Source: Streptomyces noursei ATCC 11455
GTDB lineage: Bacteria; Actinomycetota; Actinomycetes; Streptomycetales; Streptomycetaceae
Direction of reading: 5' to 3'
DNA: 64,000 nt
NCBI RefSeq assembly: GCF_001704275.1
Contig: NZ_CP011533.1
Location: forward strand, 7,440,001 to 7,504,000
The notes below the pieces were generated by a model that saw nothing but the letters and a program-made list of their open reading frames with translations, was not told the DNA's origin and searched no databases. This document shows positions 1 through 8,994 of the stretch, piece after piece (the first letter of the stretch is position 1; each line of letters begins with the position of its first letter). The translations under genes were made by a program, and so were the position numbers.

Positions 1-1
1 C

Positions 2-70
2 ATCCAGGCGTGCGAGGTGCTCAAGCACGCCCTCGACCTGATGGAGCCGGGCCACCGCAGCCGGCTGTGA
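2..70 (+). CDS. C-terminal end of an unidentified protein (cut by window edge)
   Basis: An open frame enters from the left edge and stops at TGA 68-70. It encodes the last 22 residues of a protein, ending in LMEPGHRSRL. A strong hairpin follows 20 bp later, which fits a real gene end. Too little is visible to name the family. Confidence 0.5.
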   Translation: MQACEVLKHALDLMEPGHRSRL

Positions 71-89
71 AACGCCCCGGAACAGGCGA

Positions 90-118
90 ACGGCCCGCCG
101 GGAAGCCCGGCGGGCCGT
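90..118. terminator. Bidirectional hairpin terminator between converging genes
   Basis: A perfect 13-bp inverted repeat (arms 90-102 and 106-118, loop AAG) lies between the plus-strand gene ending at 70 and the minus-strand DUF349 gene ending at 135. There is no T-tract, as is usual for Streptomyces terminators. Confidence 0.75.
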
Positions 119-134
119 CAGCAGGGGTGGCGGC

Positions 135-1364
135 TCAGCCGCCGAACTCCTCCAGGCCCTTCAGTGCCTGGTCCAGCAGCGCCTTGCGGCCCTCCAGCTC
201 CCGACCGAGCTTGTCGGCCTTGGCGGTGTTGCCGGCCGCCCGGGCCTGGTCGATCTGCTTCTGGAGCTTGTCGACGGCGTCCTGGAGCTGACCGGTCAGC
301 CCCGCGGCGCGGGCCCGCGCCTCAGGGTTGGTCCGCCGCCACTCGGCCTCCTCGGCGTCCTGGATGGCCCGCTCGACGGCGTGCATCCGGCCCTCGATCT
401 TGGGACGCGCGTCCCGCGGCACGTGGCCGATGGCCTCCCACCGCTCGTTGATCCCGCGGAACGCGGCCCGGGCCGTCTTCAGGTCGGTGACCGGGAGCAG
501 CTTCTCCGCCTCGGCGGCCAGCTCCTCCTTGCGGGTCAGGTTCTCCCCCTGCTCGGCGTCGCGCTCCGCGAAGACCTCGCCGCGCGCCTGGAAGAAGACG
601 TCCTGCGCACCGCGGAAGCGGTTCCACAGGTCGTCCTCGTGCTCGCGCTGGGCGCGCCCGGCGGCCTTCCAGTCCTGCATCAGCTCGCGGTAGCGGGCGG
701 CGGTGGCCCCCCAGTCCGTGGAGCCGGACAGCGACTCGGCCTCGGCGACCAGCTTCTCCTTGGCCTTGCGGGAGTCCTCGCGCTGCGCGTCCAGCGAGGC
801 GAAGTGCGCCTTGCGCCGCTTGGAGAACGCCGACCGGGCGTGCGAGAAGCGGTGCCACAGCTCGTCGTCGGTCTTGCGGTCCAGCCGCGGCAGGCCCTTC
901 CAGGTGTCCACCAGCGCCCGCAGCCGCTCGCCGGCCACCCGCCACTGCTCGCTGGCGGCCAGCTCCTCGGCCTCGGCGACCAGCTTCTCCTTGGACTGCC
1001 GGGCCTCGTCCGTCTGTCGGGCCTTCGCCGCCCGGCGCTCCTCGCGCCGCGAGTCGACCACGGCCACCAGCGCGTCCAGCCGCTTGCCCAGCGTCGCCAG
1101 ATCGCCCACCGCGTGGTGCTCGTCCACCTGCTGGCGCAGGTGGTCGATGGCGGTCTGTGCGTCCTTCGCCGAGAGGTCGGTGGTCTTGACCCGCCGTTCC
1201 AGGAGGTCGATCTCCACGACCAGGCCCTCATACTTGCGCTCGAAGTAGGCGAGGGCCTCCTCGGGGGTTCCCGCCTGCCACGATCCGACGACCTGCTCGC
1301 CGTCGGCGGTACGCACGTACACGGTCCCCGTCTCATCGACGCGGCCCCATGGGTCGCTGCTCAC
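135..1364 (-). CDS. DUF349 domain-containing coiled-coil protein
   Basis: 409 residues, highly charged and rich in Ala, Glu, Lys and Arg. At least three DUF349-type repeats can be seen, roughly at residues 130-195, 205-275 and 285-345, each with a W/LWxRF-like core such as ELWHRF and DLWNRF. The C-terminal ~70 residues are strongly helical. The start is the GTG at 1364, preceded by a strong GGAGGAGG ribosome site; the frame stays open further upstream to 1508 but that part is not protein-like. DUF349 proteins are cytoplasmic and their function is poorly defined. It stands alone, head-to-tail with the cyclophilin gene. Confidence 0.85.
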   Translation of the reverse strand: MSSDPWGRVDETGTVYVRTADGEQVVGSWQAGTPEEALAYFERKYEGLVVEIDLLERRVKTTDLSAKDAQTAIDHLRQQVDEHHAVGDLATLGKRLDALVAVVDSRREERRAAKARQTDEARQSKEKLVAEAEELAASEQWRVAGERLRALVDTWKGLPRLDRKTDDELWHRFSHARSAFSKRRKAHFASLDAQREDSRKAKEKLVAEAESLSGSTDWGATAARYRELMQDWKAAGRAQREHEDDLWNRFRGAQDVFFQARGEVFAERDAEQGENLTRKEELAAEAEKLLPVTDLKTARAAFRGINERWEAIGHVPRDARPKIEGRMHAVERAIQDAEEAEWRRTNPEARARAAGLTGQLQDAVDKLQKQIDQARAAGNTAKADKLGRELEGRKALLDQALKGLEEFGG

Positions 1365-1605
1365 AGCGCCTCCTCCACATGATGCCGACGCGGGCCTGTG
1401 GCCCCCCGGCATCGTCCACAGTTTCTGTCCGGCGGGGCAGCGCCCCGGCCGGTCCGACGGGCTGAATTGCGGTGAGGGTGGCAGGCCGTCGGAGCAGGCA
1501 CCCTTCACAACGCCAATCTAGGCGACCGGAGGTCGGCTGTCCGCATCCAGCACGACCGAAATTGCAGCCGGGACGCCGGAACGCGCCCTCGGTCGGCCCG
1601 ATCGC

Positions 1606-2415
1606 TCAGGATTTCCCGACCGTCGCCCGGTCGATGACCACCGTGGCGTTGGGCGCGGTGTTGCCGGTCGCCGGCTCGGGGTGCGAACCGGCGTCGGCGA
1701 TCTTCTTCAGGACGTCCATCCCGCCGGTGACCCGGCCGAACGGCGTGTAGTTCGGCGGCAGCTGGCTGTCCTTGTAGACGAGGAAGAACTGACTGCCGCC
1801 GGAATTGCGGGTCTTGGGGTTCGTGCCGTCGTAGCGGTTGGCCATGGCGACCGTGCCCGCCGGATACACATTGCCCTTGATCCGTGGGTCCTTGAGGTTC
1901 TCGTCCGGCAGGGTGTAGCCGGGCGTGCCCTCGCCGGTGCCCTTGGGGTCGCCGCACTGCAGGACGTAGATGTTCTGGTCGACCAGCCGGTGGCAGCGGC
2001 TGTGGTCGAAGTAGCCCTGGCCCGCGAGGAAGGCGAACGAGTTCACGGTGTGCGGCGCCTTGGCGGCGTCCATCGTGAACGTGAGCTGCCCGCAGGTGGT
2101 GGCCAGGTGGGCGGTGTACGGCGCCGAGGAGTCGATCGCCATCGCCGGCTCCTTCGGCCAGGTCTTCTTCGACGGCGAGCCCGGGGCGGGCCGGGCACAC
2201 GGGTCGGCGGACGCGTCGTCGGTGGTCGACCGGTCGCCGCCGATCAGCTTGACGGACGCGTAGGCGGTGGCGCCCGCGGCCAGGGCCACGGCCACGACGC
2301 CCGCGATGAGCACGTTGCGGCGCTTGGCCCGCCGTGCGGAATCGACCCGCCGCTGCTGCTGGCGCGCGTACTTCTGCCGGGCGAGTTCGCGCCGCCGCCG
2401 GTCCTTGTTGACCAC
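1606..2415 (-). CDS. Membrane-anchored cyclophilin-type peptidyl-prolyl isomerase
   Basis: 269 residues. A basic N-terminus (RRRRELARQKYARQQQRR) is followed by one transmembrane helix near residues 27-47 and a linker. The cyclophilin domain follows (about 95-265), with the family landmarks SQFFLVYKDSQL and YTPFGRV. It should catalyse proline cis-trans isomerisation of proteins outside the membrane. The GTG at 2415 is chosen because a GGAGG site sits just upstream; the longer frame to 2682 runs into the promoter of the divergent gene. It is transcribed divergently from the MBL-fold hydrolase. Confidence 0.88.
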   Translation of the reverse strand: MVNKDRRRRELARQKYARQQQRRVDSARRAKRRNVLIAGVVAVALAAGATAYASVKLIGGDRSTTDDASADPCARPAPGSPSKKTWPKEPAMAIDSSAPYTAHLATTCGQLTFTMDAAKAPHTVNSFAFLAGQGYFDHSRCHRLVDQNIYVLQCGDPKGTGEGTPGYTLPDENLKDPRIKGNVYPAGTVAMANRYDGTNPKTRNSGGSQFFLVYKDSQLPPNYTPFGRVTGGMDVLKKIADAGSHPEPATGNTAPNATVVIDRATVGKS

Positions 2416-2641
2416 CGGTCGCCTCCTTGTCCTGGGCGTCGATCGCTGCCGCCGGGCCCGCTCGCCGGACTCCCGCCCGCCGTTCCGGGCGGACGGCGGG
2501 AGGTGCGACGACAGGCGCCGGTCGTGGCCGTACCGTATACGGGTTCGCCCTGCCGGGAGTCCCGCCGGTAGGCTCTGGAGCTGCCGAGATGTTCCGGGCG
2601 CGGCCCCGCTGGCCGCTCCCCGCCGATCTTTAAGGACGAAC

Positions 2642-3358
2642 GTGCTGATTGCCGGGTTCCCCGCCGGGGCCTGGGGGACCAACTGCTACCTGGTCGCCCC
2701 CGCCGCCGGCGAGGAGTGCGTGATCATCGACCCGGGCCACCAAGCGGCCCCCGGGGTCGAGGACGCGCTCAGGAAGCATCGGCTCAAGCCCGTCGCGGTG
2801 ATCCTCACGCACGGCCACATCGACCACGTGGCGTCCGTCGTCCCGGTGTGCGGTGCGCACGACGTCCCCGCCTGGATCCACCCCGAGGACCGCTACATGA
2901 TGAGCGACCCGGAGAAGGCCCTGGGCCGCTCCATCGGTCAGCAGCTCATGGGCGAGCTGACCGTGGGCGAGCCGGACGACGTCAAGGAACTGGCCGACGG
3001 CAGCGTCCTGGAACTGGCCGGACTGGAGTTCTCGGTTGCGCACGCCCCGGGCCATACCAAGGGGTCGGTGACCTTCCGGATGCCCGAGCAGGCCGACATC
3101 CCCTCGGTCTTCTTCTCGGGCGACCTGCTGTTCGCCGGCTCCATCGGACGTACCGACATGCCGGGCGGCGACCACGCCGAGATCCTCACGTCGCTGGCAC
3201 GCGTGTGCCTGCCGCTGGAGGACTCCACCGTCGTCCTGTCCGGCCACGGCCCCCAGACCACCATCGGCCGCGAGCGCGCCACCAACCCCTTCCTCCGGCA
3301 GGTGGCCGCCGGCCTCGGAGACGGCACCCCGACCGCCGCTCCGCGACGAGGAATGTGA
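2642..3358 (+). CDS. MBL-fold metallo-hydrolase (glyoxalase II-like)
   Basis: 238 residues. The metallo-beta-lactamase signature THGHIDH (about 56-62) supplies the metal-binding His and Asp residues. Further ligands are visible in HAPGHTKGS and in the FSGDLLF segment, and a final His in SGHGPQT. The fold and length fit the hydroxyacylglutathione hydrolase/YcbL branch; the true thioester substrate in a mycothiol-using actinomycete is unknown. The GTG at 2642 gives a normal N-terminus (VLIAGFPAGAWGTNCYLV). It lies 12 bp upstream of hisS and is probably co-transcribed with it. Confidence 0.9.
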   Translation: MLIAGFPAGAWGTNCYLVAPAAGEECVIIDPGHQAAPGVEDALRKHRLKPVAVILTHGHIDHVASVVPVCGAHDVPAWIHPEDRYMMSDPEKALGRSIGQQLMGELTVGEPDDVKELADGSVLELAGLEFSVAHAPGHTKGSVTFRMPEQADIPSVFFSGDLLFAGSIGRTDMPGGDHAEILTSLARVCLPLEDSTVVLSGHGPQTTIGRERATNPFLRQVAAGLGDGTPTAAPRRGM

Positions 3359-3370
3359 CGAGAACCTTCC

Positions 3371-4633
3371 GTGAGCACCTTTCAGGCACCCAAGGGCACC
3401 TACGACCTGATCCCGCCGAACTCCGCGACGTACCTCGCGGTGCGCGAGGCGATCTCCGTACCGCTGAGGAACTCCGGCTACGGCTACATCGAGACGCCCG
3501 GCTTCGAGAACGTCGAGCTGTTCGCCCGCGGTGTCGGTGAGTCCACCGACATCGTCACCAAGGAGATGTACGCCTTCGAGACCAAGGGCGGCGACAAGCT
3601 CGCCCTGCGCCCCGAGGGCACCGCCTCCGTGCTGCGCGCCGCGCTGGAGGCCAACCTCCACAAGGGCGGCAACCTCCCGGTCAAGCTCTGGTACTCCGGC
3701 TCGTACTACCGCTACGAGCGCCCGCAGAAGGGCCGCTACCGGCACTTCTCGCAGGTCGGCGCCGAGGCGATCGGTGCGGAGGACCCGGCGCTGGACGCCG
3801 AGCTGATCATCCTGGCCCACCAGGCGTACCGCTCGCTGGGCCTGCGCGACTTCCGGATCCTGCTGAACTCGCTCGGCGACAAGGAGTGCCGCCCCGTCTA
3901 CCGCGCCGCGCTCCAGGACTTCCTGCGCGGGCTGCAGCTGGACGAGGACACCCGCCGCCGGATCGAGATCAACCCGCTGCGGGTCCTGGACGACAAGCGC
4001 GAGGCGGTCCAGGAGCAGCTGATCGGCGCGCCGATGCTGCGCGACTACCTCTGCGAGGCGTGCAAGACCTACCACGAGCAGGTGCGTGAGCTGCTGACCG
4101 CGGCGGGCGTGGCCTTCGAGGACGACCCGAAGCTGGTCCGCGGCCTGGACTACTACACCCGCACCACCTTCGAGTTCGTCCACGACGGCCTGGGCTCGCA
4201 GTCCGCGGTGGGCGGCGGCGGCCGCTACGACGGCCTGTCCGAGATGATCGGCGGCCCCGCGCTGCCGTCCGTCGGCTGGGCGCTGGGCGTGGACCGCACG
4301 GTGCTGGCCCTGGAGGCCGAGGGCATCACCCTCGACATCCCGGCCGCCACCGCCGTCTACGCCGTCCCGCTCGGCGAGGAGGCCCGCCGGGTGCTGTTCG
4401 GCAAGGTCACCGAGCTGCGCCGGGCCGGTGTCGCGACCGACTTCGCGTACGGCGGCAAGGGCCTGAAGAACGCCATGAAGTCCGCCAACCGCTCCGGTGC
4501 CCGGCTGGCCCTGGTCGCCGGGGAGCGGGACCTGGCCGAGGGCGTGGTCCAGCTCAAGGACCTGGTGAGCGGCGAGCAGACCCCGATCGCGCTGGACGCG
4601 GTGGTCGACGAGGTCCGGCGGGCGCTGGGCTGA
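3371..4633 (+). CDS. hisS: Histidyl-tRNA synthetase
   Basis: 420 residues, the usual length for bacterial HisRS, a class II aminoacyl-tRNA synthetase that charges tRNA-His. Visible landmarks are motif 2 around [14 protein letters not shown], the [10 protein letters not shown] segment near residue 80, the histidine-binding motif [15 protein letters not shown] near residues 254-268, and motif 3 (GWALGVDR). The C-terminal anticodon-binding domain begins at about residue 325. The start is the GTG at 3371. Confidence 0.97.
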   Translation: MSTFQAPKGTYDLIPPNSATYLAVREAISVPLRNSGYGYIETPGFENVELFARGVGESTDIVTKEMYAFETKGGDKLALRPEGTASVLRAALEANLHKGGNLPVKLWYSGSYYRYERPQKGRYRHFSQVGAEAIGAEDPALDAELIILAHQAYRSLGLRDFRILLNSLGDKECRPVYRAALQDFLRGLQLDEDTRRRIEINPLRVLDDKREAVQEQLIGAPMLRDYLCEACKTYHEQVRELLTAAGVAFEDDPKLVRGLDYYTRTTFEFVHDGLGSQSAVGGGGRYDGLSEMIGGPALPSVGWALGVDRTVLALEAEGITLDIPAATAVYAVPLGEEARRVLFGKVTELRRAGVATDFAYGGKGLKNAMKSANRSGARLALVAGERDLAEGVVQLKDLVSGEQTPIALDAVVDEVRRALG

Positions 4634-4652
4634 GCCCGACCCGACAGATCCC

Positions 4653-4689
4653 GAGGGGCCCGGACGGCAGTGCGCCGTCCGGGCCCCTC
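4653..4689. terminator. Hairpin terminator after hisS
   Basis: A perfect 16-bp GC-rich inverted repeat (4653-4668 and 4674-4689) with a 5-nt loop begins 20 bp after the hisS stop codon. Confidence 0.85.
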
Positions 4690-4827
4690 GCGTCAACGGC
4701 GGCCGCGCCGCATCACCCCGGATCCGCGCAGAGCGCCCCGGGTTCACAGGGAGGTGCGGCACAATGAAGGTCGCGGCCGGGTCCGCCGGCCGGGTGACAC
4801 CTCCCACGGGACCGACGGAACGGCCAT

Positions 4828-5469
4828 ATGACGACGACAGAGCTTGACGACGTGTCCACCGACGACGACCACGTGGGCGCCGCGGAGACGACCGGCTCCG
4901 GTCGCGCCTTCGCCCTGCTCCTGGTGATCACCGGTGCGCTCGGCGGGCTGGCTGCCTGGGTCATCACCCTGGACAAGTTCGAGCTGCTGAAGGACCCGAA
5001 CTTCAAGCCGGCGTGCAGCCTCAACCCGATCATCTCCTGCGGCAGCGTCATGCAGAGCAAGCAGGCGGAGGTCTTCGGCTTCCCCAACCCGATGGCCGGA
5101 CTGGTCGGCTTCGGGGTGGTCGTCGCGATCGGCATGGCCCTGCTGGCCGGTGCCCGCTTCCGCCGCTGGTACTGGCTCGGCCTCAACGTCGGCACGCTGC
5201 TGGCCGCGGTCTTCTGCATGTGGCTGATGACCCAGTCGCTCTACGACATCAACGCGCTCTGCCTGTGGTGCACGCTGACGTGGTGCGTGACCGTCCTGAT
5301 GTTCTGGTACACCACCGTGCACAACCTCAAGCACGGCATCATCCCGGCGCCCCGGGGGCTGCGCGACGCGGTCCTGGAGTTCCACTGGGTGGTCCCGGTG
5401 CTCTGGTACGGCGTGATCGCGCTGCTGATCCTGACCCGCTGGTGGTCGTACTGGAGCAGCCTGCTCTGA
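4828..5469 (+). CDS. Vitamin K epoxide reductase (VKOR) family thiol oxidoreductase
   Basis: 213 residues with about four to five membrane helices. It carries the four VKOR cysteines: a loop pair in CSLNPIISCG (about 62-70) and the active-site CLWC (144-147) at the start of a helix. Bacterial VKOR proteins reoxidise a DsbA-like thiol oxidase and pass electrons to quinone, supporting disulfide bond formation outside the membrane. The start is the ATG at 4828. No DsbA partner is adjacent. Confidence 0.92.
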   Translation: MTTTELDDVSTDDDHVGAAETTGSGRAFALLLVITGALGGLAAWVITLDKFELLKDPNFKPACSLNPIISCGSVMQSKQAEVFGFPNPMAGLVGFGVVVAIGMALLAGARFRRWYWLGLNVGTLLAAVFCMWLMTQSLYDINALCLWCTLTWCVTVLMFWYTTVHNLKHGIIPAPRGLRDAVLEFHWVVPVLWYGVIALLILTRWWSYWSSLL

Positions 5470-5510
5470 GCCGCCCCGGAGCCTTTCCGGACCCGTCCGG
5501 AACCGTTCCC

Positions 5511-5543
5511 CGCCCCGGCCCGCCGACCCCGGCGGCCGGGGCG
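5511..5543. terminator. Hairpin terminator after the VKOR gene
   Basis: A nearly perfect GC-rich inverted repeat (CGCCCCGGCC...GGCCGGGGCG, one bulge) lies 42 bp after the VKOR stop and just upstream of rarA. Confidence 0.65.
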
Positions 5544-5574
5544 TTGTCAGTGGGGTGACATAGGCTCCGTAGGC

Positions 5575-6936
5575 GTGGAGCCCGACCTGTTCACCGCCGC
5601 CGCGGAAGACCGTCAGGAGAAGGACCCGGCGGGGTCCCCTCTCGCCGTACGCATGCGCCCCCGCACCCTCGACGAGGTCGTCGGGCAGCAGCATCTGCTC
5701 AAGCCCGGCTCGCCGCTGCGGCGGTTGGTCGGTGAGGGTGCCGGAGGCCCGGCGGGCCCGTCGTCGGTGTTCCTGTGGGGCCCGCCCGGCATCGGCAAGA
5801 CGACCCTGGCGTACGTCGTCAGCCAGGCGACGAACAAGCGCTTCGTGGAGCTCTCCGCGATCACGGCCGGCGTCAAGGAGGTCCGGGCGGTCATCGACGG
5901 CGCCCGCCGCGCCTCGGGCGGCTACGGCAAGGAGACCGTCCTCTTCCTCGACGAGATCCACCGCTTCAGCAAGGCCCAGCAGGACTCCCTGCTGCCGGCG
6001 GTGGAGAACCGCTGGGTGACGCTGATCGCCGCCACCACCGAGAACCCGTACTTCTCGGTGATCTCCCCGCTGCTCTCCCGCTCCCTGCTGCTGACCCTCG
6101 AACCGCTCACCGACGACGACCTGCGGGGCCTGCTGCGCCGGGCACTGACCGACGAGCGCGGGCTCGGCGGGGCGGTCACCCTCCCCGGGGACACCGAGGC
6201 CCATCTGCTGCGGATCGCGGGCGGCGACGCCCGGCGGGCGCTCACGGCCCTGGAGGCCGGTGCCGGATCGGCGCTGGCCAAGCGGGAGCAGGAGATCACC
6301 CTCCAGACGCTGGAGGAGGCGGTGGACCGCGCGGCGGTGAAGTACGACCGGGCCGGCGACCAGCACTACGACGTCGCCAGCGCCCTGATCAAGTCCATCC
6401 GCGGCTCCGATGTGGACGCCGCGCTGCACTATCTGGCGCGGATGATCGAGGCGGGGGAGGACCCGCGGTTCATCGCCCGCCGCCTGATGATCTCGGCCAG
6501 CGAGGACATCGGCCTGGCCGACCCGACGGCACTGCAGACGGCGGTGGCCGCCGCCCAGGCGGTGGCGCTGATCGGCTTCCCCGAGGCCCGGATCACGCTG
6601 AGCCAGGCCACCATCGCGCTCGCCCTCGCCCCGAAGTCGAACGCCGCGTATCTGGCGATAGACGCCGCGCTGGCGGACGTCCGCGCCGGCAAGGCCGGGC
6701 CGGTGCCCGCGCACCTGCGCGACAGTCACTACAAGGGCGCCCAGAAGCTCGGTCACGGCCAGGGCTATCAGTACCCGCACGACCTGCCGGGCGGCATCGC
6801 GGCCCAGCAGTACGCCCCGGACGCGGTGCACGGCACGCGCTACTACACCCCCACCCGGCACGGCACCGAGGCGCGCTACGCCGATGTCGCCGAGCGGGTG
6901 CGGGCCCGGCTGCGCGGCGAGAGCGGCGGCGACTGA
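5575..6936 (+). CDS. rarA: Replication-associated recombination protein A (MgsA/WRNIP1-family AAA+ ATPase)
   Basis: 453 residues, a standard length. Walker A is GPPGIGKTT at about 69-77 and Walker B is LFLDEIHRF near 123-131, followed by the sensor segment [11 protein letters not shown]. The C-terminal part carries the tetramerisation region and the family segment [14 protein letters not shown]. RarA acts at stalled replication forks. The start is the GTG at 5575. Its 3' end converges on the DUF2470 gene 33 bp away. Confidence 0.95.
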   Translation: MEPDLFTAAAEDRQEKDPAGSPLAVRMRPRTLDEVVGQQHLLKPGSPLRRLVGEGAGGPAGPSSVFLWGPPGIGKTTLAYVVSQATNKRFVELSAITAGVKEVRAVIDGARRASGGYGKETVLFLDEIHRFSKAQQDSLLPAVENRWVTLIAATTENPYFSVISPLLSRSLLLTLEPLTDDDLRGLLRRALTDERGLGGAVTLPGDTEAHLLRIAGGDARRALTALEAGAGSALAKREQEITLQTLEEAVDRAAVKYDRAGDQHYDVASALIKSIRGSDVDAALHYLARMIEAGEDPRFIARRLMISASEDIGLADPTALQTAVAAAQAVALIGFPEARITLSQATIALALAPKSNAAYLAIDAALADVRAGKAGPVPAHLRDSHYKGAQKLGHGQGYQYPHDLPGGIAAQQYAPDAVHGTRYYTPTRHGTEARYADVAERVRARLRGESGGD

Positions 6937-6969
6937 CCGGCCGGTGCCCGGCGCGGCCGGGCCGGGCGG

Positions 6970-7887
6970 TCAGCTCGCCGCGGCCTCGAAGAGGACGTGC
7001 ATCGCCCGGCGCAGCTCGACGATGTCCCGGACCGGCTCGGGGAAGTCGAAGCGGGCGTCGAAGGTCCGCCGGTCGCGGTCGGTGCCGCCGTCCCCCGGGG
7101 GACGCCCCCCGGACCCCTGAACGAAGCGGACCCGCAGCCCGAAGCGGTCCAGCCCCACCGGCACGGCCCGGTCGCCGAGCCCGCAGACCTCGGCGCGCTC
7201 GCCGAGCAGCGCGCACAGCCCGCGCACCTGCTCGGCGTGGGCCGTGTGCAGGTGCTGGAGCAGCTCCGCCTCGTGGGCGACCAGCGGGTCGGGTGCCGCG
7301 GCGGCGAACTCCTCCGGTTCGAAGGGCTCCGCGCCCCACAGGTCGTCCACCGCACCCTCGCCGACCTCCAGGCGCAGCAGCATCCAGGCGGGCCGCCCGT
7401 AGAGGCCCGGTGCCGGGTCCGGTGCCAGGGCCTCGTCGATGCCCAGCAGCTCGCCCACCGGGTGCCGCTCGGCGAGCAGCATCGCGGCCCGGGCGCGCTG
7501 CTCGTTGCGCACGGGGGTGAGCCAGCCGGCCACCCAGGCGCGGCCGCGGATCCGGTAGGGCACCGAAACCGGCGCCACATCCGTGATCTCCATCACGGCG
7601 GGAAGGTCGTCGTCCTGGGCGTGCGCGGCGGCCCGAGCGGCCGCGGAACCCCCAGGAACCAAGAGCAGCACGTCTCCTTCGGGCGTCACGGTCCGGCAGA
7701 CGGGGGCCGAGAGGCCGGCCTCGTCGGAATCCTCGACTCCGGGGATGTCCAGCGACGCCATACCATGGGAGTCGACGAGAGTTCGTACGCGCTCAGCCGC
7801 CGAGGGCCGCTGGGCGTCTTCCACGGGACGCGGCTGACCCGTTCCGGTGCGGTCCGCGCCGGCCAGGTGGATCCCAGGTCGAAACAT
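6970..7887 (-). CDS. HugZ-like DUF2470 protein, probable heme-iron utilisation
   Basis: 305 residues. The N-terminal half resembles the PNPOx-like split-barrel of HugZ proteins (RTLVDSHGMASLDIP, then GDVLLLVPGG). The C-terminal ~85 residues form a DUF2470 domain (HEAELLQHLHTAHAEQVRGL ... DIVELRRAMHVLFE). HugZ-type proteins bind or degrade heme in iron acquisition; the activity here is inferred. The ATG at 7887 is chosen for its GAGGAGAA site. A 19-bp iron box lies 16 bp upstream of this start, so DtxR-family (DmdR/IdeR) repression by iron is likely. A 14-bp palindrome at 7090-7103 adds a Gly/Pro-rich loop to the coding sequence. Confidence 0.85.
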   Translation of the reverse strand: MFRPGIHLAGADRTGTGQPRPVEDAQRPSAAERVRTLVDSHGMASLDIPGVEDSDEAGLSAPVCRTVTPEGDVLLLVPGGSAAARAAAHAQDDDLPAVMEITDVAPVSVPYRIRGRAWVAGWLTPVRNEQRARAAMLLAERHPVGELLGIDEALAPDPAPGLYGRPAWMLLRLEVGEGAVDDLWGAEPFEPEEFAAAAPDPLVAHEAELLQHLHTAHAEQVRGLCALLGERAEVCGLGDRAVPVGLDRFGLRVRFVQGSGGRPPGDGGTDRDRRTFDARFDFPEPVRDIVELRRAMHVLFEAAAS

Positions 7888-7902
7888 GCGTTCTCCTCGC
7901 GC

Positions 7903-7921
7903 TAAGGTAAGCCTCACCTAA
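7903..7921. promoter_or_regulatory. Iron box (DtxR/DmdR/IdeR-type operator)
   Basis: The 19-mer TAAGGTAAGCCTCACCTAA reads TTAGGTGAGGCTTACCTTA on the other strand, very close to the actinobacterial iron-box consensus TTAGGTTAGGCTAACCTAA. It lies in the gap between the DUF2470 gene and rpsD, nearest the DUF2470 start. Confidence 0.85.
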
Positions 7922-7943
7922 CTTACATGGAGGAACGTTCCAC

Positions 7944-8555
7944 GTGAACCAGTCGCGTCCCAAGGTCAAGAAGTCCCGCGCGCTCGGCATCGCGCTGACG
8001 CCGAAGGCAGTCAAGTACTTCGAGGCCCGTCCCTACCCGCCCGGCGAGCACGGCCGTGGCCGCAAGCAGACCAGCGACTACAAGGTCCGCCTGCTGGAGA
8101 AGCAGCGTCTGCGCGCTCAGTACGACATCAGTGAGCGCCAGATGGTCCGTGCCTACGACCGCGCTCGGAAGGTCGAAGGCAAGACGGGCGAGGCCCTGAT
8201 CGTCGAGCTTGAGCGCCGTCTGGACGCGCTCGTCCTGCGTTCCGGTCTGGCCCGGACCATCTACCAGGCCCGCCAGATGGTCGTGCACGGCCACATCTCG
8301 GTGAACGACCGCAAGGTCGACAAGCCGTCCTTCCGCGTCCGCCCCGGCGACGTCGTGATGGTCCGCGAGCGCAGCCGCGAGAAGCACCCCTTCCAGGTTG
8401 CCCGCGAGGGTGGCTACGCCACCGACGGCGAGACCCCGCGCTACCTGGAGGTCAACCTCCAGGCGCTGGCGTTCCGCCTGGACCGGGACCCCAACCGCAA
8501 GGAGATCCCGGTGATCTGCGACGAGCAGCTCGTCGTCGAGTACTACGCCCGCTGA
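7944..8555 (+). CDS. rpsD: 30S ribosomal protein S4
   Basis: 203 residues. The S4 RNA-binding domain is clear ([20 protein letters not shown] ... [13 protein letters not shown]), and the C-terminus ends EYYAR. S4 binds 16S rRNA early in assembly. The N-terminal region has no cysteines, so this is the zinc-free (C-minus) form of S4. The ATG start sits 23 bp downstream of the iron box, and AUG is preceded by GGAGGAACG. As in other actinobacteria, it stands outside the large ribosomal operons. Confidence 0.97.
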   Translation: MNQSRPKVKKSRALGIALTPKAVKYFEARPYPPGEHGRGRKQTSDYKVRLLEKQRLRAQYDISERQMVRAYDRARKVEGKTGEALIVELERRLDALVLRSGLARTIYQARQMVVHGHISVNDRKVDKPSFRVRPGDVVMVRERSREKHPFQVAREGGYATDGETPRYLEVNLQALAFRLDRDPNRKEIPVICDEQLVVEYYAR

Positions 8556-8994
8556 TCCACTCGGCCGGCACACCGCTCAGCCCGCCGGCTCCCCTCCACT
8601 CGTGGACGGGGAGCCGGCGGGCCGGCGTGTTTCCGGGGCGGTGATCCGCACCTCCCGGACTGCCGATCAGGCGGTCAACTCCCTTCCCGCGAGCGGGAGT
8701 TCAGGGGTTGTCGAGCCCCGTCCCCGGTGGGCGTGCGCGGCGCCGTCGGGCCGGACCGTCCGGCGAGGGGCGATGGCCGCGTCCCGCGGCGGCGGGCGGC
8801 GCCGCCGCGCGAGGCGCCGCTCACCCGACGGAGCGTGGTCGACCCGCAACGGACCGTGCGCTCTCGCCTCTTGGTGACCCGGACGGGAACGGCGACGCGG
8901 TACGGACGGACAGTCACGGCGCGATAAGGTCAAGGTTGCCGTTCGAGCAGGACGAGACCAGACCAGAGCAGACCAGTCGGAGTGTGGTGCCAGC
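8556..8994. other. Non-coding gap between rpsD and the DUF948 gene
   Basis: I see no convincing gene in these 439 bp; frames crossing it are shadows with non-protein-like composition. It contains the rpsD terminator (8581-8621) and a second stem-loop at 8677-8701 (AACTCCC ... GGGAGTT enclosing CCCGC/GCGGG). A GATAAGGT sequence around 8929-8936 could be a -10 region for the following gene. Confidence 0.5.
8581..8621. terminator. Hairpin terminator after rpsD
   Basis: Inverted repeat CCCGCCGGCTCCCC (8581-8594) / GGGGAGCCGGCGGG (8608-8621), 14 bp, 25 bp after the rpsD stop codon. Confidence 0.85.

Noticed and set aside
2630..4807. Long minus-strand open frame opposite the MBL hydrolase and hisS
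   Set aside because: Antisense shadow of two well-identified genes.
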